From the NCBI GenBank assembly GCA_002256385.1, contig NKJD01000004.1, positions 39,496 to 103,495 on the forward strand: a stretch of 64,000 bases of DNA, given 5' to 3'. A program made the position numbers and the translations under genes. The notes below the pieces were generated by a model. That model was not told where the DNA came from. It did no database searches and saw only the letters and a program-made list of their open reading frames with translations. The DNA comes from Flavobacterium sp. BFFFF2. Lineage in GTDB: Bacteria > Bacteroidota > Bacteroidia > Flavobacteriales > Flavobacteriaceae. This document shows positions 31,841 through 41,282 of this stretch, one piece after another; the stretch's first letter is position 1; each line of letters begins with the position of its first letter.

Positions 31841-33238
31841 TTATTTTTTTAACCAATTGTTTGTAAATGTGCAATCGCGGTATTCACCAAAAATTTTAAT
31901 ATAGGTTTCATTAATTTTCTCTGACGACCATTTGGCAATGGCTTCAATTTGTTTTTCTTTGAGTGCCAAATCTTTGATTTTGGTATAGTCACGCACATAG
32001 TCAGCTGTGTGTTCGTTGATGCGGTTGGTCACCGTAATGATTTTGAATTTCTTGGTTCCTTTTTGGTCTTCATCTAAAATCACGCGGCTTATTTCGTTGT
32101 TTTTTAAATTAGAAACCTCACTGTACAAACTCGGATCCATTTTCGTCAACTCAAAATGGGTGTCTTGCGTTTTTGGGTTAATGAGCACGCCTCCATTGTT
32201 TTTGGTTTCCTTTTCGTCTGAAAACTGACTGGCAGCCACGGCAAATGAAAGCTCTTTGTCTTGGATTCGTTTGCGGATCATCGTGATTTTTTCTTTGGCT
32301 TCTTTTAATGACTCATCTGTCACTCTGGGCATCAATAAAATATGACGGAGGTCGATTTCTTGTCCCCTTATTTTTTCGATGAAAATAATATGGAATCCAA
32401 ACTCGGTTTCAAATGGTTCCGAAATTTCGCCTTCTGTCAAGCTGAAGGCCACATCTTTGAACTCTTTCACAAAGGGCGTTTTTCGAGTCATTTTATAAAA
32501 ACCACCCTTGGCCCTGGAGCCTGGGTCTTGTGAATAGAGTACCGCTTTGGTGGTAAAACTAGCTCCCTCTTGCACCTCTTTTTTAATTTCCTTTAACTTT
32601 TTGATCACCTTTTGCTTCTCTTCGTCTGAAATTTTAGGCTGCACCACAATTTGGGCGACTTCTAATTCTGCCCCAAACTGAGGGATTTCAGCACTCGGTA
32701 TCTTCTTAAAAAAGGTACGCACTTCTTCGGGTGTGATTTCAACGGCATTGATGATTTTACGTTGCATTTCGGCCGTCAACTTGTTGTTTTTAATGATTTC
32801 AAAAAGTTCAGACTTGAACTCCTCTTCGGTATCTTTTTTGAAATATTTAACCACCTTGTCCATGTCGCCCAACTGTTCGACCATGTATGAAATTTGCTCA
32901 TCCAGTTTACTTTTTACCTCATCATCTTTTACAATAATACTGTCTTGAATGGCTTGGTGGGCATATAATTTTTCTTCCAATAACTTGCCCATCATTTGGC
33001 AACGGCTGATTTCTTTGGTTGAAATCCCTTGGCTTGACAATTCTAAATAACTTTTGTCAATGTCCGATTCCAAAATGGTATAATCGCCCAAAGTAGCAAT
33101 AATACCATCCACTTTGCTCAAGCGTTGCATGGAAACAGGCACTTTTGGTTTCACACTGTCTTTGACCACTTCTTGTGCCCAGACACTTCCCGATATTACC
33201 CCAATCAGAGTTAGGAACAGGTTACGGATAATATTCAT
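31841..33238 (-). CDS. SurA-like periplasmic peptidyl-prolyl isomerase with two PpiC domains
   Basis: 465 residues from ATG 33238 (MNIIRNLFLTLIGVISGSVWAQ, Sec signal peptide). An N-terminal SurA-like chaperone part (VDGIIATLGDYTILESDIDKS, about 42-62) is followed by two parvulin domains around AELEVAQIVVQPK... PFETEFGFHIIFIE and DLRHILLMPRV... FAVAASQFSDEKET. The role would be folding outer-membrane proteins. The start overlaps the preceding lipoprotein gene by 17 bases. Second parvulin domain looks degenerate towards its end. Confidence 0.88.
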   Translation of the reverse strand: MNIIRNLFLTLIGVISGSVWAQEVVKDSVKPKVPVSMQRLSKVDGIIATLGDYTILESDIDKSYLELSSQGISTKEISRCQMMGKLLEEKLYAHQAIQDSIIVKDDEVKSKLDEQISYMVEQLGDMDKVVKYFKKDTEEEFKSELFEIIKNNKLTAEMQRKIINAVEITPEEVRTFFKKIPSAEIPQFGAELEVAQIVVQPKISDEEKQKVIKKLKEIKKEVQEGASFTTKAVLYSQDPGSRAKGGFYKMTRKTPFVKEFKDVAFSLTEGEISEPFETEFGFHIIFIEKIRGQEIDLRHILLMPRVTDESLKEAKEKITMIRKRIQDKELSFAVAASQFSDEKETKNNGGVLINPKTQDTHFELTKMDPSLYSEVSNLKNNEISRVILDEDQKGTKKFKIITVTNRINEHTADYVRDYTKIKDLALKEKQIEAIAKWSSEKINETYIKIFGEYRDCTFTNNWLKK

Positions 33239-34061
33239 AGGTTTTGTTCTTAATCGCATCTTCGACCATTTCTTTTTCCAGCTTTTTAATAAGCATAAGC
33301 TTGCGCTGGTTAATTACAATTTCTTTTAATGTGGGCTCAATATAGTTAAACGGGCACACTTGGTTTTTGTCTAACACTTGTTTTACCTTGACAAAGTAAC
33401 GTGTTTTTCCTTCGGTATAATCAAAACTGTTGCCCGATCTTATATATTGATCTCGATTGTCCGGGTTCACAAAAGGCAACTTGCTATACACTTGGTTCAT
33501 TTCGACCCAAACAGAATCGTTGAAAGCAAAATTATAGCATTGCAAACTGTGAATGTCCCAAAACTTCTTGTCTTTTTTCTGAAAATTATAAAACTTACTT
33601 CTAATGATACCAAACTTAGGATTATCGCTTGCTAAGTGCAAATACCGCAACCGCACCAGCGACCCATTTGTTCTGAAATTTTGTTTGTTTTTATCGTAAT
33701 ATGCTTTTAATTCTTGCTCCGTGATGGTGGTGTCAATGGATGTTTGAACCAATTGCTCCAAATACCCCGAGGTCAGTAAATCGTTTTTGTACTGCTTGAC
33801 CAGCTTTTCAAATTCTTGCAATTGTTTGTCAGAGGTGTTTTTTTCTGCGGCCTCTAACATCAGTTTTTGCAATGCCCAATGTTCGGCATAATTTTTCACC
33901 AATAACAAACTATCTTCTTTGGTGGTACCAGCTGGAACAATTCCTTTTAAATCACTTTTAAGCAAATAGCTGTCACCTACACGGGCAATGGTGTCTGTTT
34001 TTTGACCTGGCTGCTGTTGACAACCCCAAAAAAAAATGATGAGCAAGCCCCAATACCTCAT
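33222..34061 (-). CDS. SurA-like lipoprotein of the folding-factor operon
   Basis: 279 residues. Lipoprotein signal MRYWGLLIIFFWGC with Cys14. The mature part opens with IARVGDSYLLKSDLKGIVP, the same N-terminal chaperone pattern as SurA/PpiD, continues with long helices (LVKNYAEHWALQKLMLEAAE), and lacks any recognisable parvulin catalytic domain. It is probably a periplasmic, membrane-tethered chaperone. One base separates it from the 672-residue isomerase gene upstream, and it overlaps the next isomerase gene, so all are co-transcribed. Confidence 0.75.
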   Translation of the reverse strand: MRYWGLLIIFFWGCQQQPGQKTDTIARVGDSYLLKSDLKGIVPAGTTKEDSLLLVKNYAEHWALQKLMLEAAEKNTSDKQLQEFEKLVKQYKNDLLTSGYLEQLVQTSIDTTITEQELKAYYDKNKQNFRTNGSLVRLRYLHLASDNPKFGIIRSKFYNFQKKDKKFWDIHSLQCYNFAFNDSVWVEMNQVYSKLPFVNPDNRDQYIRSGNSFDYTEGKTRYFVKVKQVLDKNQVCPFNYIEPTLKEIVINQRKLMLIKKLEKEMVEDAIKNKTYEYYP

Positions 34062-34062
34062 G

Positions 34063-36081
34063 TTATCTGTTCAATTCTTTTCGGACAGCATTAAATGCTT
34101 CTTGATTCAACTGAACTTGGAATTCTTTCTTTAAATCGCTTACCCAATTTTGTTCTAAAAATTGTTGGTAATCATTGACCACTTTACCCCTGCTTTCTTC
34201 CAATGTTTTATCGCCTGCGGGCAATACTTTGTTGACCTGCACCACAAAATAATAATTGCCTTCGTGAATCACTGCCGAAAGACCTTCTTTCCATTCTAAT
34301 TGCTTCGGCAAAGCATCGCTTCCTTCTTGGAAAGTCCCTTGGTTGCTCATTACTTCAATTTTATCTTTGGTGTTAAAAGCATTTTTTATCTCCTCGTTTT
34401 TCTTGTTCTTTTTCACCATTTTATGCACTTTTTGCATAATGTCTTCTTTGGTTGACGAATAAATAACCACATCGAGGCGTTTTTTCCATTGGTAATTGGC
34501 TTTGTTGCGGTTGTAAAACTCGGTTAATCCCAGTGTATCTGTTTTTGAACGTTCCCAAATTTCTTTTTCCATTAAATCAAAAAGTAGCAAACCATCGCGG
34601 TATTCTTGCATGACAAAACCAAAATCGGGGAATTCTTGCTCCAAATGGTCATTGTAATATCTGTTTAATTCTTGGTCAACAAAATTCTCGTACATGTTGC
34701 TCACCCATTTGCTTTTTGGCTTGGTGGAGCCTGCACTTTTCTGTTTGATGTCAAGGTACTGTAAAAGTGACGTGCCTGTCACTACCTCGTTTTCAATGGC
34801 AAATAATTTTTTATCGTAAGGCTTGGTATCAGCTGGAACTTTCCATGTAGCATCATAAATGCCATCGGTTACCGCCGCTTGCACTTGTTGCAATAATTTG
34901 GTGTCGGTTTTGATCGCGTATTTTTTGCGCAATTTTTCGTTTAGTGAATTCACAATTAAACGTGAACGGTCGTCTTTCCCTACTTTATTTTCGAGTTCGA
35001 CTTGCATCTCTTTCGCCGATTTCAATGGGTATTTATCAATAAATTTAATAATGTGCCAGCCGTATTCCGATTGAAATGGCTCAGAAACGGGCTTGTCTTT
35101 TGACAATGAAAAAGCCACGTTTTCAAATACTTCTGAGCTTAATTGACCCGATGAAAATCGGTTAAGCACGCCGCCTTTTCCAGCAGTTGACTTGTCTTCT
35201 GAAAATTGTTTGGCCAATTCTTCAAAAGGCTCTCCTTGTTGTAATTTTTTATAAATGTCACGAATGATTTCTTCGGGAGTTTGGCTTGAGCCAGACGCTT
35301 TTTCATCCAATTTGGCTTTTTCCTCTGGGGTGGCAGCTGCTTTTTCTGCGTCTTTATTTAAAATCATGATGTGCGCCACGCTGATTTCACCGCGGTTTTC
35401 ACGTGCATCCGCTACTTTGATTACATGATAGCCAAAACGGGTACGCACAGGTTTTGAAATTTGCCCGATCGGCGTTTTGTAAGCCGCCGATTCAAAAGCA
35501 TATATCATTCTGAAAGCAGAGAAAAACCCTAAATCACCTTTGTTTTCTTTGGCCGACGGGTCGAGCGAATACTGCTGCGCCAAACTACCAAAATCTTCTC
35601 CTTTTAATGCTTTTTCGCGCACCTCCACTATTTTCTTGTAAGCCTTTAAAGTGTCCTCTGGGCTGGCATTTTCATCTAAAGTAATCAGCACATGCGATGC
35701 CCTAATTTCTTTTTGCAAACGCTGGTACGCCTCGTCAACCAAGGCTTGCGTTACTTTACTGTCGGTCAAATAAGATTTTGAAAGCTGGGTGCGGTAGTTT
35801 TTCAATTCGTTTTGATACGACTCTTTTTCCTCCAATTTTAATTTCAACGCTTTGCTTACTTTCAATTTATACCCCACAAATAATTGCATGTATTGGTCTA
35901 AATCTTTCTGCGATTCATCTTTTACTAAATCTAAGTTCTTTTTGTAAATGCGGGCAAATTCATCCGTATAAAATGGTTTGCCGTCAATGGTAAAAAGTTC
36001 TTTTTTGGTAATTTGTTGTCCAAATGAAAGGGCTGAAACGCCCAATGCAATTACTGTTACAATTTTGAAAACCAGTTTCAT
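34063..36081 (-). CDS. periplasmic peptidyl-prolyl isomerase with two PpiC domains
   Basis: 672 residues. Signal peptide MKLVFKIVTVIALGVSALSFG. An N-terminal helical domain is followed by parvulin domain one (EIRASHVLITLDENASPEDT ... FGYHVIKVADA, about 120-228) and domain two (ISVAHIMILNKDAEK ... YGWHIIKFIDKYP, about 233-355), then a long C-terminal helical extension of about 320 residues without known motifs. First gene of the operon with the lipoprotein, the SurA-like protein and MoxR. Likely a chaperone for outer-membrane or T9SS cargo proteins. Confidence 0.88.
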   Translation of the reverse strand: MKLVFKIVTVIALGVSALSFGQQITKKELFTIDGKPFYTDEFARIYKKNLDLVKDESQKDLDQYMQLFVGYKLKVSKALKLKLEEKESYQNELKNYRTQLSKSYLTDSKVTQALVDEAYQRLQKEIRASHVLITLDENASPEDTLKAYKKIVEVREKALKGEDFGSLAQQYSLDPSAKENKGDLGFFSAFRMIYAFESAAYKTPIGQISKPVRTRFGYHVIKVADARENRGEISVAHIMILNKDAEKAAATPEEKAKLDEKASGSSQTPEEIIRDIYKKLQQGEPFEELAKQFSEDKSTAGKGGVLNRFSSGQLSSEVFENVAFSLSKDKPVSEPFQSEYGWHIIKFIDKYPLKSAKEMQVELENKVGKDDRSRLIVNSLNEKLRKKYAIKTDTKLLQQVQAAVTDGIYDATWKVPADTKPYDKKLFAIENEVVTGTSLLQYLDIKQKSAGSTKPKSKWVSNMYENFVDQELNRYYNDHLEQEFPDFGFVMQEYRDGLLLFDLMEKEIWERSKTDTLGLTEFYNRNKANYQWKKRLDVVIYSSTKEDIMQKVHKMVKKNKKNEEIKNAFNTKDKIEVMSNQGTFQEGSDALPKQLEWKEGLSAVIHEGNYYFVVQVNKVLPAGDKTLEESRGKVVNDYQQFLEQNWVSDLKKEFQVQLNQEAFNAVRKELNR

Positions 36082-36252
36082 GTGTATAAAATTAGTTGTT
36101 TTTAATGGTCAATTTTAATCGGCACTACTTGTTGCTGTTCGCCATGGCAAACGCGCTTTTGATTTGATTTAATCTATTATTTATTCAAATATTATCGTTC
36201 AAAAACTCATTTATAACAAGACCCTATATATATGGGCCAAAATACAAATGCA

Positions 36253-36282
36253 CAAAAGTAACAATTCGCCACAAGTATACAA
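36253..36282 (-). promoter_or_regulatory. promoter of the folding-factor operon
   Basis: On the minus strand TTG (36280-36282), 19-base spacer, TACTTTTG (36253-36260). The start codon is about 170 bases downstream. Confidence 0.55.
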
Positions 36283-36345
36283 CCGATTAACATTTTGTTA
36301 GCTACAATGAATGGGTTGGAACAGTAAACTTTTCTTTAAAAATGA

Positions 36346-36353
36346 TACTTTTG
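36346..36353 (+). promoter_or_regulatory. -7 element of prfC
   Basis: TACTTTTG fits TAnnTTTG, 51 bases before the prfC ATG. No -33 TTG at the usual distance. Confidence 0.45.
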
Positions 36354-36404
36354 TGCCCTCTTAAAATGATTGGGTTCAATTTCCATCATTATAAATAAGT
36401 CATT

Positions 36405-37997
36405 ATGAGTTTTATTGATGAAATAAATCGGCGTCGCACTTTTGGCATTATTTCGCATCCGGATGCGGGAAAAACAACGCTGACCGAAAAATTATTGTTA
36501 TTTGGAGGAGCTATTCAAGAAGCGGGAGCCGTTAAAAGCAATAAAATTAAAAAAGGAGCCACGTCTGATTTTATGGAAATTGAACGGCAACGGGGAATTT
36601 CTGTAGCTACTTCGGTGTTGGCTTTTAATTATAAAAACAAAAAGATCAATATTCTTGACACACCGGGTCACAAAGATTTTGCCGAAGATACTTTTAGAAC
36701 ACTCACCGCAGTTGACAGCGTTATTGTAGTTATTGACGTGGCCAAAGGGGTCGAAGAACAAACCGAAAAATTGGTCGAAGTGTGCCGCATGAGGCAAATT
36801 CCGATGATCGTTTTTATCAATAAAATGGATCGGGAAGGAAAAGATGCCTTCGATTTGATGGACGAGGTGGAAAAGAAATTGAAATTGCATGTGACACCGC
36901 TTAGTTTCCCCATTGGCATGGGCTATGATTTTCAGGGCATTTACAACATTTGGGAACGCAACGTAAATTTATTTTCGGGCGACAGCAAAAAGAACATTGA
37001 AGACACCATTGCCATTTCGGATTTGAGCAGCGAAGCATTGGATGACTTAATAGGCAGCAAGCCGGCACAAAAACTGCGTGAAGAATTGGAATTGGTGGCC
37101 GAAGTATATCCACCATTTGACCGCACTGCGTATTTAGAAGGTCATTTGCAACCCGTATTTTTTGGATCGGCATTGAATAATTTTGGGGTGCGTGAATTGC
37201 TCGATTGTTTTATCGAAATTGCACCAACCCCCCGCCCAAAAGCCTCTGACACCAGATTAATTCAGCCTGATGAAGAAAAGTTAAGTGGGTTTGTATTTAA
37301 AATTCATGCCAATATGGATCCCAAACACCGCGACCGTTTGGCTTTTGTGAAAATCGTTTCTGGCACCTTTGAACGAAACAAACCTTATACACACGTTCGG
37401 CTCAATAAAACGTTCAAATTTTCGAGTCCAAATGCTTTTTTCGCCGAGAAAAAAGAAATAGTTGACATTTCATACCCAGGAGATATTGTTGGCTTACACG
37501 ACACAGGGAATTTTAAAATTGGAGATACCCTGACAGAGGGTGAAATCATGCGTTTTAAAGGCATTCCGAGTTTTTCGCCCGAGCATTTTCGGTATATTAA
37601 CAATGCCGATCCGCTCAAAGCCAAACAATTGGAAAAAGGCGTCGATCAGCTGATGGATGAGGGCGTGGCCCAGTTGTTTACCCTTCAATTTAACGGGCGT
37701 AAAATTATTGGCACGGTTGGTGCGTTGCAATACGAGGTGATCCAATACCGTTTGGAACATGAATATAACGCGAAATGTACTTACGAGAACTTCCCCGTTC
37801 ACAAGGCATGCTGGGTGAAACCAGATGACCCCAAAAACGAGGAGTTTGCTGAGTTTTTAAGAATAAAACAGAAGTTTTTGGCCCATGACAAATATGGCCA
37901 ATTGGTGTTTTTGGCCGATTCTGATTTTTCCATTCACATGACCCAATCCAAATATCCGAGTGTGAAGCTTTTTTTTACCTCTGAAATTGATTCTTAA
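36405..37997 (+). CDS. prfC: peptide chain release factor 3
   Basis: Translational GTPase that recycles RF1/RF2 from the ribosome. 530 residues, cytoplasmic. GTP-binding motifs: SHPDAGKTT (17-25), the switch I region around RQRGISVATS, DTPGHKDF, and NKMDRE. The RF3-specific opening (INRRRTFGIISHPDAG), FMEIERQRGISV, and C-terminal QFNGRKIIGTVGALQYEVIQYRL separate it from EF-G. Single gene with its own promoter. Confidence 0.97.
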   Translation: MSFIDEINRRRTFGIISHPDAGKTTLTEKLLLFGGAIQEAGAVKSNKIKKGATSDFMEIERQRGISVATSVLAFNYKNKKINILDTPGHKDFAEDTFRTLTAVDSVIVVIDVAKGVEEQTEKLVEVCRMRQIPMIVFINKMDREGKDAFDLMDEVEKKLKLHVTPLSFPIGMGYDFQGIYNIWERNVNLFSGDSKKNIEDTIAISDLSSEALDDLIGSKPAQKLREELELVAEVYPPFDRTAYLEGHLQPVFFGSALNNFGVRELLDCFIEIAPTPRPKASDTRLIQPDEEKLSGFVFKIHANMDPKHRDRLAFVKIVSGTFERNKPYTHVRLNKTFKFSSPNAFFAEKKEIVDISYPGDIVGLHDTGNFKIGDTLTEGEIMRFKGIPSFSPEHFRYINNADPLKAKQLEKGVDQLMDEGVAQLFTLQFNGRKIIGTVGALQYEVIQYRLEHEYNAKCTYENFPVHKACWVKPDDPKNEEFAEFLRIKQKFLAHDKYGQLVFLADSDFSIHMTQSKYPSVKLFFTSEIDS

Positions 37998-38037
37998 TTG
38001 CTTAACATTAAATTAATTTAAAAAAAGCATTGTTTTG

Positions 38038-38067
38038 TTGCTTAAAAAAAAAATAAATGTACCTTTG
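38038..38067 (+). promoter_or_regulatory. promoter of the PID-CTERM-like gene
   Basis: TTG (38038-38040), 19-base spacer containing an A10 run, TACCTTTG (38060-38067); the ATG follows 20 bases later. Confidence 0.7.
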
Positions 38068-38087
38068 TACCGAAAACTACTAGTAAT

Positions 38088-38297
38088 ATGAAATTCTTTT
38101 TACGCGCATTTTTAGTTATCTTTATGTTGACCTCGGACTTTACAGTCTTTGCGCAACCAGGTATGGATAATCCTGATGGAGATTTGGAAGGGACTACGGA
38201 CCCTGTTCCAGCACCTATCAATGGAAAGCTAATCATTTTAGCTTTGGCTGCTACTCTTTTTGTATACTTTCGCTTTAAACAAGTAAAGCGCGCTTAA
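38088..38297 (+). CDS. short surface protein with PID-CTERM-like sorting tail
   Basis: 69 residues in three parts. The signal peptide is MKFFLRAFLVIFMLTSDFTVFAQ. A tiny acidic, proline-rich stretch follows (PGMDNPDGDLEGTTDPVPAP). The C-terminal anchor PINGKLIILALAATLFVYF ends in the basic tail RFKQVKRA. The PI(D/N)G motif, hydrophobic helix and basic end match the short PID-CTERM-type proteins I recall from Flavobacteria, whose sorting route is unclear. Almost nothing remains as a mature protein after processing. It has a good promoter and its own terminator, so it is a real, separately expressed gene. Confidence 0.7.
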   Translation: MKFFLRAFLVIFMLTSDFTVFAQPGMDNPDGDLEGTTDPVPAPINGKLIILALAATLFVYFRFKQVKRA

Positions 38298-38316
38298 TAA
38301 ATAAGTACCCGATACG

Positions 38317-38347
38317 AAAAAAGCACCTCAATAAGGTGCTTTTTTTT
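38317..38347 (+). terminator. bidirectional terminator
   Basis: AAGCACCT (38321-38328) and AGGTGCTT (38334-38341) around CAATA, with A's before and a T7 run after. It ends both the small plus-strand gene and the convergent ppc gene. Confidence 0.85.
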
Positions 38348-40916
38348 ATGCAGAATTTCTACTGGCGTTGGTGTTGCCAAACAACGACCGAGTCACTAAT
38401 TTTTTGTACACTTCTTCATCTTTTTTGTCTTGTTCGTTTCTGCGAATGGCAGCCAACTGAAACAACGCATATTGCTGAATGGCCAATAATGGTTTCACAA
38501 TTTGCTCTCGCAAAGCAACTGATGCCTTGCCGTCAGGATAGTTTTCCATGAGTTCTTCATGATCGGCCAATTTCAACAACCATTTTTTTGACAATTCATA
38601 TTCATTGTGAATGAGTTGCCAAAATGAACCAAATTCTGGATCTTGCTCCATATAAGCCGTTAATGGGAAAAATGATTTGGCAAGTGCCATCATGCTGTTT
38701 TCAAGCAAAGTCCTAAAAAACAACGAACGGTGATACAATTTTTGCACTTCGTGCCACCGCCCTTGCTGTTCAAAATAATCTAAGGCGCTACCCACCCCAA
38801 AAAATCCGGGGACATTTTGTTTAAGTTGGCTCCAGGAGCCCACAAATGGAATGGCACGCAAAGCCGCAAAATCTAATGAAGAACCCGCATTCCGCTTTGC
38901 AGGGCGGCTTCCTATATTGGTAAGCGCATAATAGGGCAACGTGCTCATGTGTTCTAAGTACGGCAAAAATTCGGGGCGCGCCTTAAAGGCAGTATATGCT
39001 TCGTATCCGATTTGGGCCATTTCGTCCAAAATGGCTTTTTCGGAAGTAGTTAAATTGTTTTTTTCTTTTAAAAATACGTCGTTTTGCGCGCCAGCGCTGA
39101 TCAAATTTTCTAAATTCCACCGGCACGAATCGAGGGTGCCAAAATTGGAACTAATGGTTTGTCCTTGTATGGTGAGCTGGATTTCATTGTTTTCAATGGT
39201 GGAACCCAATGAGGCATAGAACTTGTGCGTTTTTCCACCCCCGCGGGCAGGTGGCCCGCCTCGGCCATCAAAAAAGATGACTTCGATGCCGTATTGACGC
39301 GACATGCTGGTGATGCTTTCTTTGGCTTTAAAAATGCTCCAATTGGCCATTAAATACCCGCCATCTTTGGTGCCGTCCGAAAAGCCCAACATCACGGTTT
39401 GTCGGCGGTTTCTGCGGCCAAGGTGGTCACTGTATTTTGGGTCATTATACAAGGCTTCCATAACCGTGGCAGCCTCTTGCAAGTCATTCACCGATTCAAA
39501 AAGTGGCACAAAATCGACGGTCGGTTCGTGCCAACCACACAATTGAAACAAGGTATAAATCTCCAATACATCGCGCGATGTTTCGTTATTGCTAATGATG
39601 TAGCGGTTACATCCCATTTCACCATTGACTGATTGAATGTGGCGCATGGCCAAAATGGACTCCAGCGTTGATTGAATGAGCGGATCGCCAAAATCGACGG
39701 GTTGTATGGGTTTTTCGGCAATATTTAACAAACTATCAAGCGCCCAGTCTTTTGAAGCATCCGCAGCAATGGCGCCCTTTTTACTAAAAGCATCAAATAC
39801 GCCTGCAAATACTTTTTCGTGCACTTGGCTGTTTTGACGGATATCTAAGGTGGCAAAATGCAGGCCAAAAACACGCATTTTTTGCGACAAAACCAGCACA
39901 TCTTCTAAGTATAACGATTGGTGGTCTTTTTGTAAAATGCCCGCTATTTCTCCCAAAACTGCATGAAAGTGGTCAATATTCAAGGCATTGTTTTCCTCTG
40001 CATGATACAGCGATTGATACAATTTAAACTCCAAGTCGGCCACCAAGCGGTCAACAGATTTGAAGGTGAGCTTGCGTTTCAATTTGCGGATGTCGGCATA
40101 ATAGCACCGCACAATGGCCTGGCGCAATCGATCGGCCACTTGCAACGTAATGTTGGCTGTTACAAAGGGGTTGCCATCGCGGTCACCGCCTGGCCAAAAC
40201 CCTAAATTCAATAGGCAATTTTCTAATTCTTGCCCTTCCAATACATTTTTCTGCAACGTAGAAAGCACCGAACTGGTGGTGTGGTAAAACACATGCTCCA
40301 AATACCAAATTAAGCTGGTCGCTTCGTCGTAAGGCGTTGGTTTTTGCTTTTTTATAAAAGGCGTTTTGCCCAGTTGTGCCAACAATTGCTTAATTTTAAG
40401 CAGGTCATCTTCTCTGATGGCTTCGGTTAAATCGGTGATAATACCCAACACCGAGCCAGGATAAAATTGGGTCGGATGCGCGGTAAGCACCGTTCGCACT
40501 TTAAAGTGTTTTAAAAAATGAGTGAGTGCTGCTTTTTTGTCTTTGGTTTCGGCTCTTTCAATCATTTCCCGCAAAGAACCGCGGCCTTCCATCGGGTTCA
40601 CTTTGGCAAAAGCGGCGTCTTCCACGGCGTCAAACAATACAATTTGCCGTTCAACATATTGAATAAATCGGAACAACAAATCGTGCAACTCTTGGTCGGT
40701 GGCATCGGTTAAATATTTCGATCGAAATGCCTGAATGGTCTGCAATGGTGTCCAGCGGTTTTTGAATCCCGTTTCACATATTTCGGTAAACAAGGGCAAC
40801 AAAACCCCCGTATTGTCAATGGCATCAAATGGAAGGGTGATAAATACACTGTTGTAAATATGGAACTTGGACGCCACATTTCGTTGAAAATTTTCCAACT
40901 TAGAACTTGTTTGCAT
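38346..40916 (-). CDS. ppc: phosphoenolpyruvate carboxylase
   Basis: Carboxylates PEP to oxaloacetate, replenishing the TCA cycle. 856 residues from ATG 40916 (MQTSSKLENFQRNV); an ATG 30 bases earlier would add ten residues that related proteins lack. Catalytic motifs: VLTAHPTQ with the active-site His, GGDRDGNPFVT, VMLGFSDGTKDGG, and FFDGRGGPPARGGGKTH with the mobile glycine-rich loop. The C-terminus ends RSLFGNTNASRNSA, with the usual asparagine close to the end. Single gene, cytoplasmic tetramer. It works with malate dehydrogenase and fumarase elsewhere in the window. Confidence 0.95.
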   Translation of the reverse strand: MQTSSKLENFQRNVASKFHIYNSVFITLPFDAIDNTGVLLPLFTEICETGFKNRWTPLQTIQAFRSKYLTDATDQELHDLLFRFIQYVERQIVLFDAVEDAAFAKVNPMEGRGSLREMIERAETKDKKAALTHFLKHFKVRTVLTAHPTQFYPGSVLGIITDLTEAIREDDLLKIKQLLAQLGKTPFIKKQKPTPYDEATSLIWYLEHVFYHTTSSVLSTLQKNVLEGQELENCLLNLGFWPGGDRDGNPFVTANITLQVADRLRQAIVRCYYADIRKLKRKLTFKSVDRLVADLEFKLYQSLYHAEENNALNIDHFHAVLGEIAGILQKDHQSLYLEDVLVLSQKMRVFGLHFATLDIRQNSQVHEKVFAGVFDAFSKKGAIAADASKDWALDSLLNIAEKPIQPVDFGDPLIQSTLESILAMRHIQSVNGEMGCNRYIISNNETSRDVLEIYTLFQLCGWHEPTVDFVPLFESVNDLQEAATVMEALYNDPKYSDHLGRRNRRQTVMLGFSDGTKDGGYLMANWSIFKAKESITSMSRQYGIEVIFFDGRGGPPARGGGKTHKFYASLGSTIENNEIQLTIQGQTISSNFGTLDSCRWNLENLISAGAQNDVFLKEKNNLTTSEKAILDEMAQIGYEAYTAFKARPEFLPYLEHMSTLPYYALTNIGSRPAKRNAGSSLDFAALRAIPFVGSWSQLKQNVPGFFGVGSALDYFEQQGRWHEVQKLYHRSLFFRTLLENSMMALAKSFFPLTAYMEQDPEFGSFWQLIHNEYELSKKWLLKLADHEELMENYPDGKASVALREQIVKPLLAIQQYALFQLAAIRRNEQDKKDEEVYKKLVTRSLFGNTNASRNSA

Positions 40917-41282
40917 AAGACCAAAATTTCTCCCCAAATTAGGCATTTAAACAACATGAACCGCTAAGCGCGCTATTTTTTTTAATAATCAAACAAAATG
41001 ATTTAATCATTTAAGGATCCATAATAAGGCAGCCAAAATGAGATGCAATAAAATGAATTTTATTTTTTTATTGCTTTTTAACTGTGAAAACAAGCAAGCA
41101 AGCTGTTGTTGTTTTTGCTTAAAATGAACACTTTAAAAAGAATCGAAGTGGCTCAATGAACAGTGGTTCGGATGCAATGAGTCAAATTCAAATTGATTTG
41201 ATAAGGGAATGTGAAAAAACACAGGAATCACCCCCAATTAATTACTTTTGTGTTCAATTTCAAAAAAGCCTCATTCTCGTTC
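40917..41282. other. divergent intergenic region ppc/mutL
   Basis: 366 bases, AT-rich. Only the mutL -7 element at 41243 stands out; I see no clear ppc promoter and no operator palindrome. A reading frame that would extend mutL leftwards begins upstream of the promoter and is not used. Confidence 0.55.
41243..41250 (+). promoter_or_regulatory. -7 element of mutL
   Basis: TACTTTTG fits TAnnTTTG, 32 bases before the ATG at 41283. It argues against the in-frame ATG at 41211. Confidence 0.5.

Larger units (their letters stand above)
36082..36404. other. divergent intergenic region of the isomerase operon and prfC
   Basis: 323 bases, AT-rich. Contains one promoter in each direction (36253-36282 minus, 36346-36353 plus) and a 170-base leader for the isomerase operon with no strong structure that I can see. 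Confidence 0.6.
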
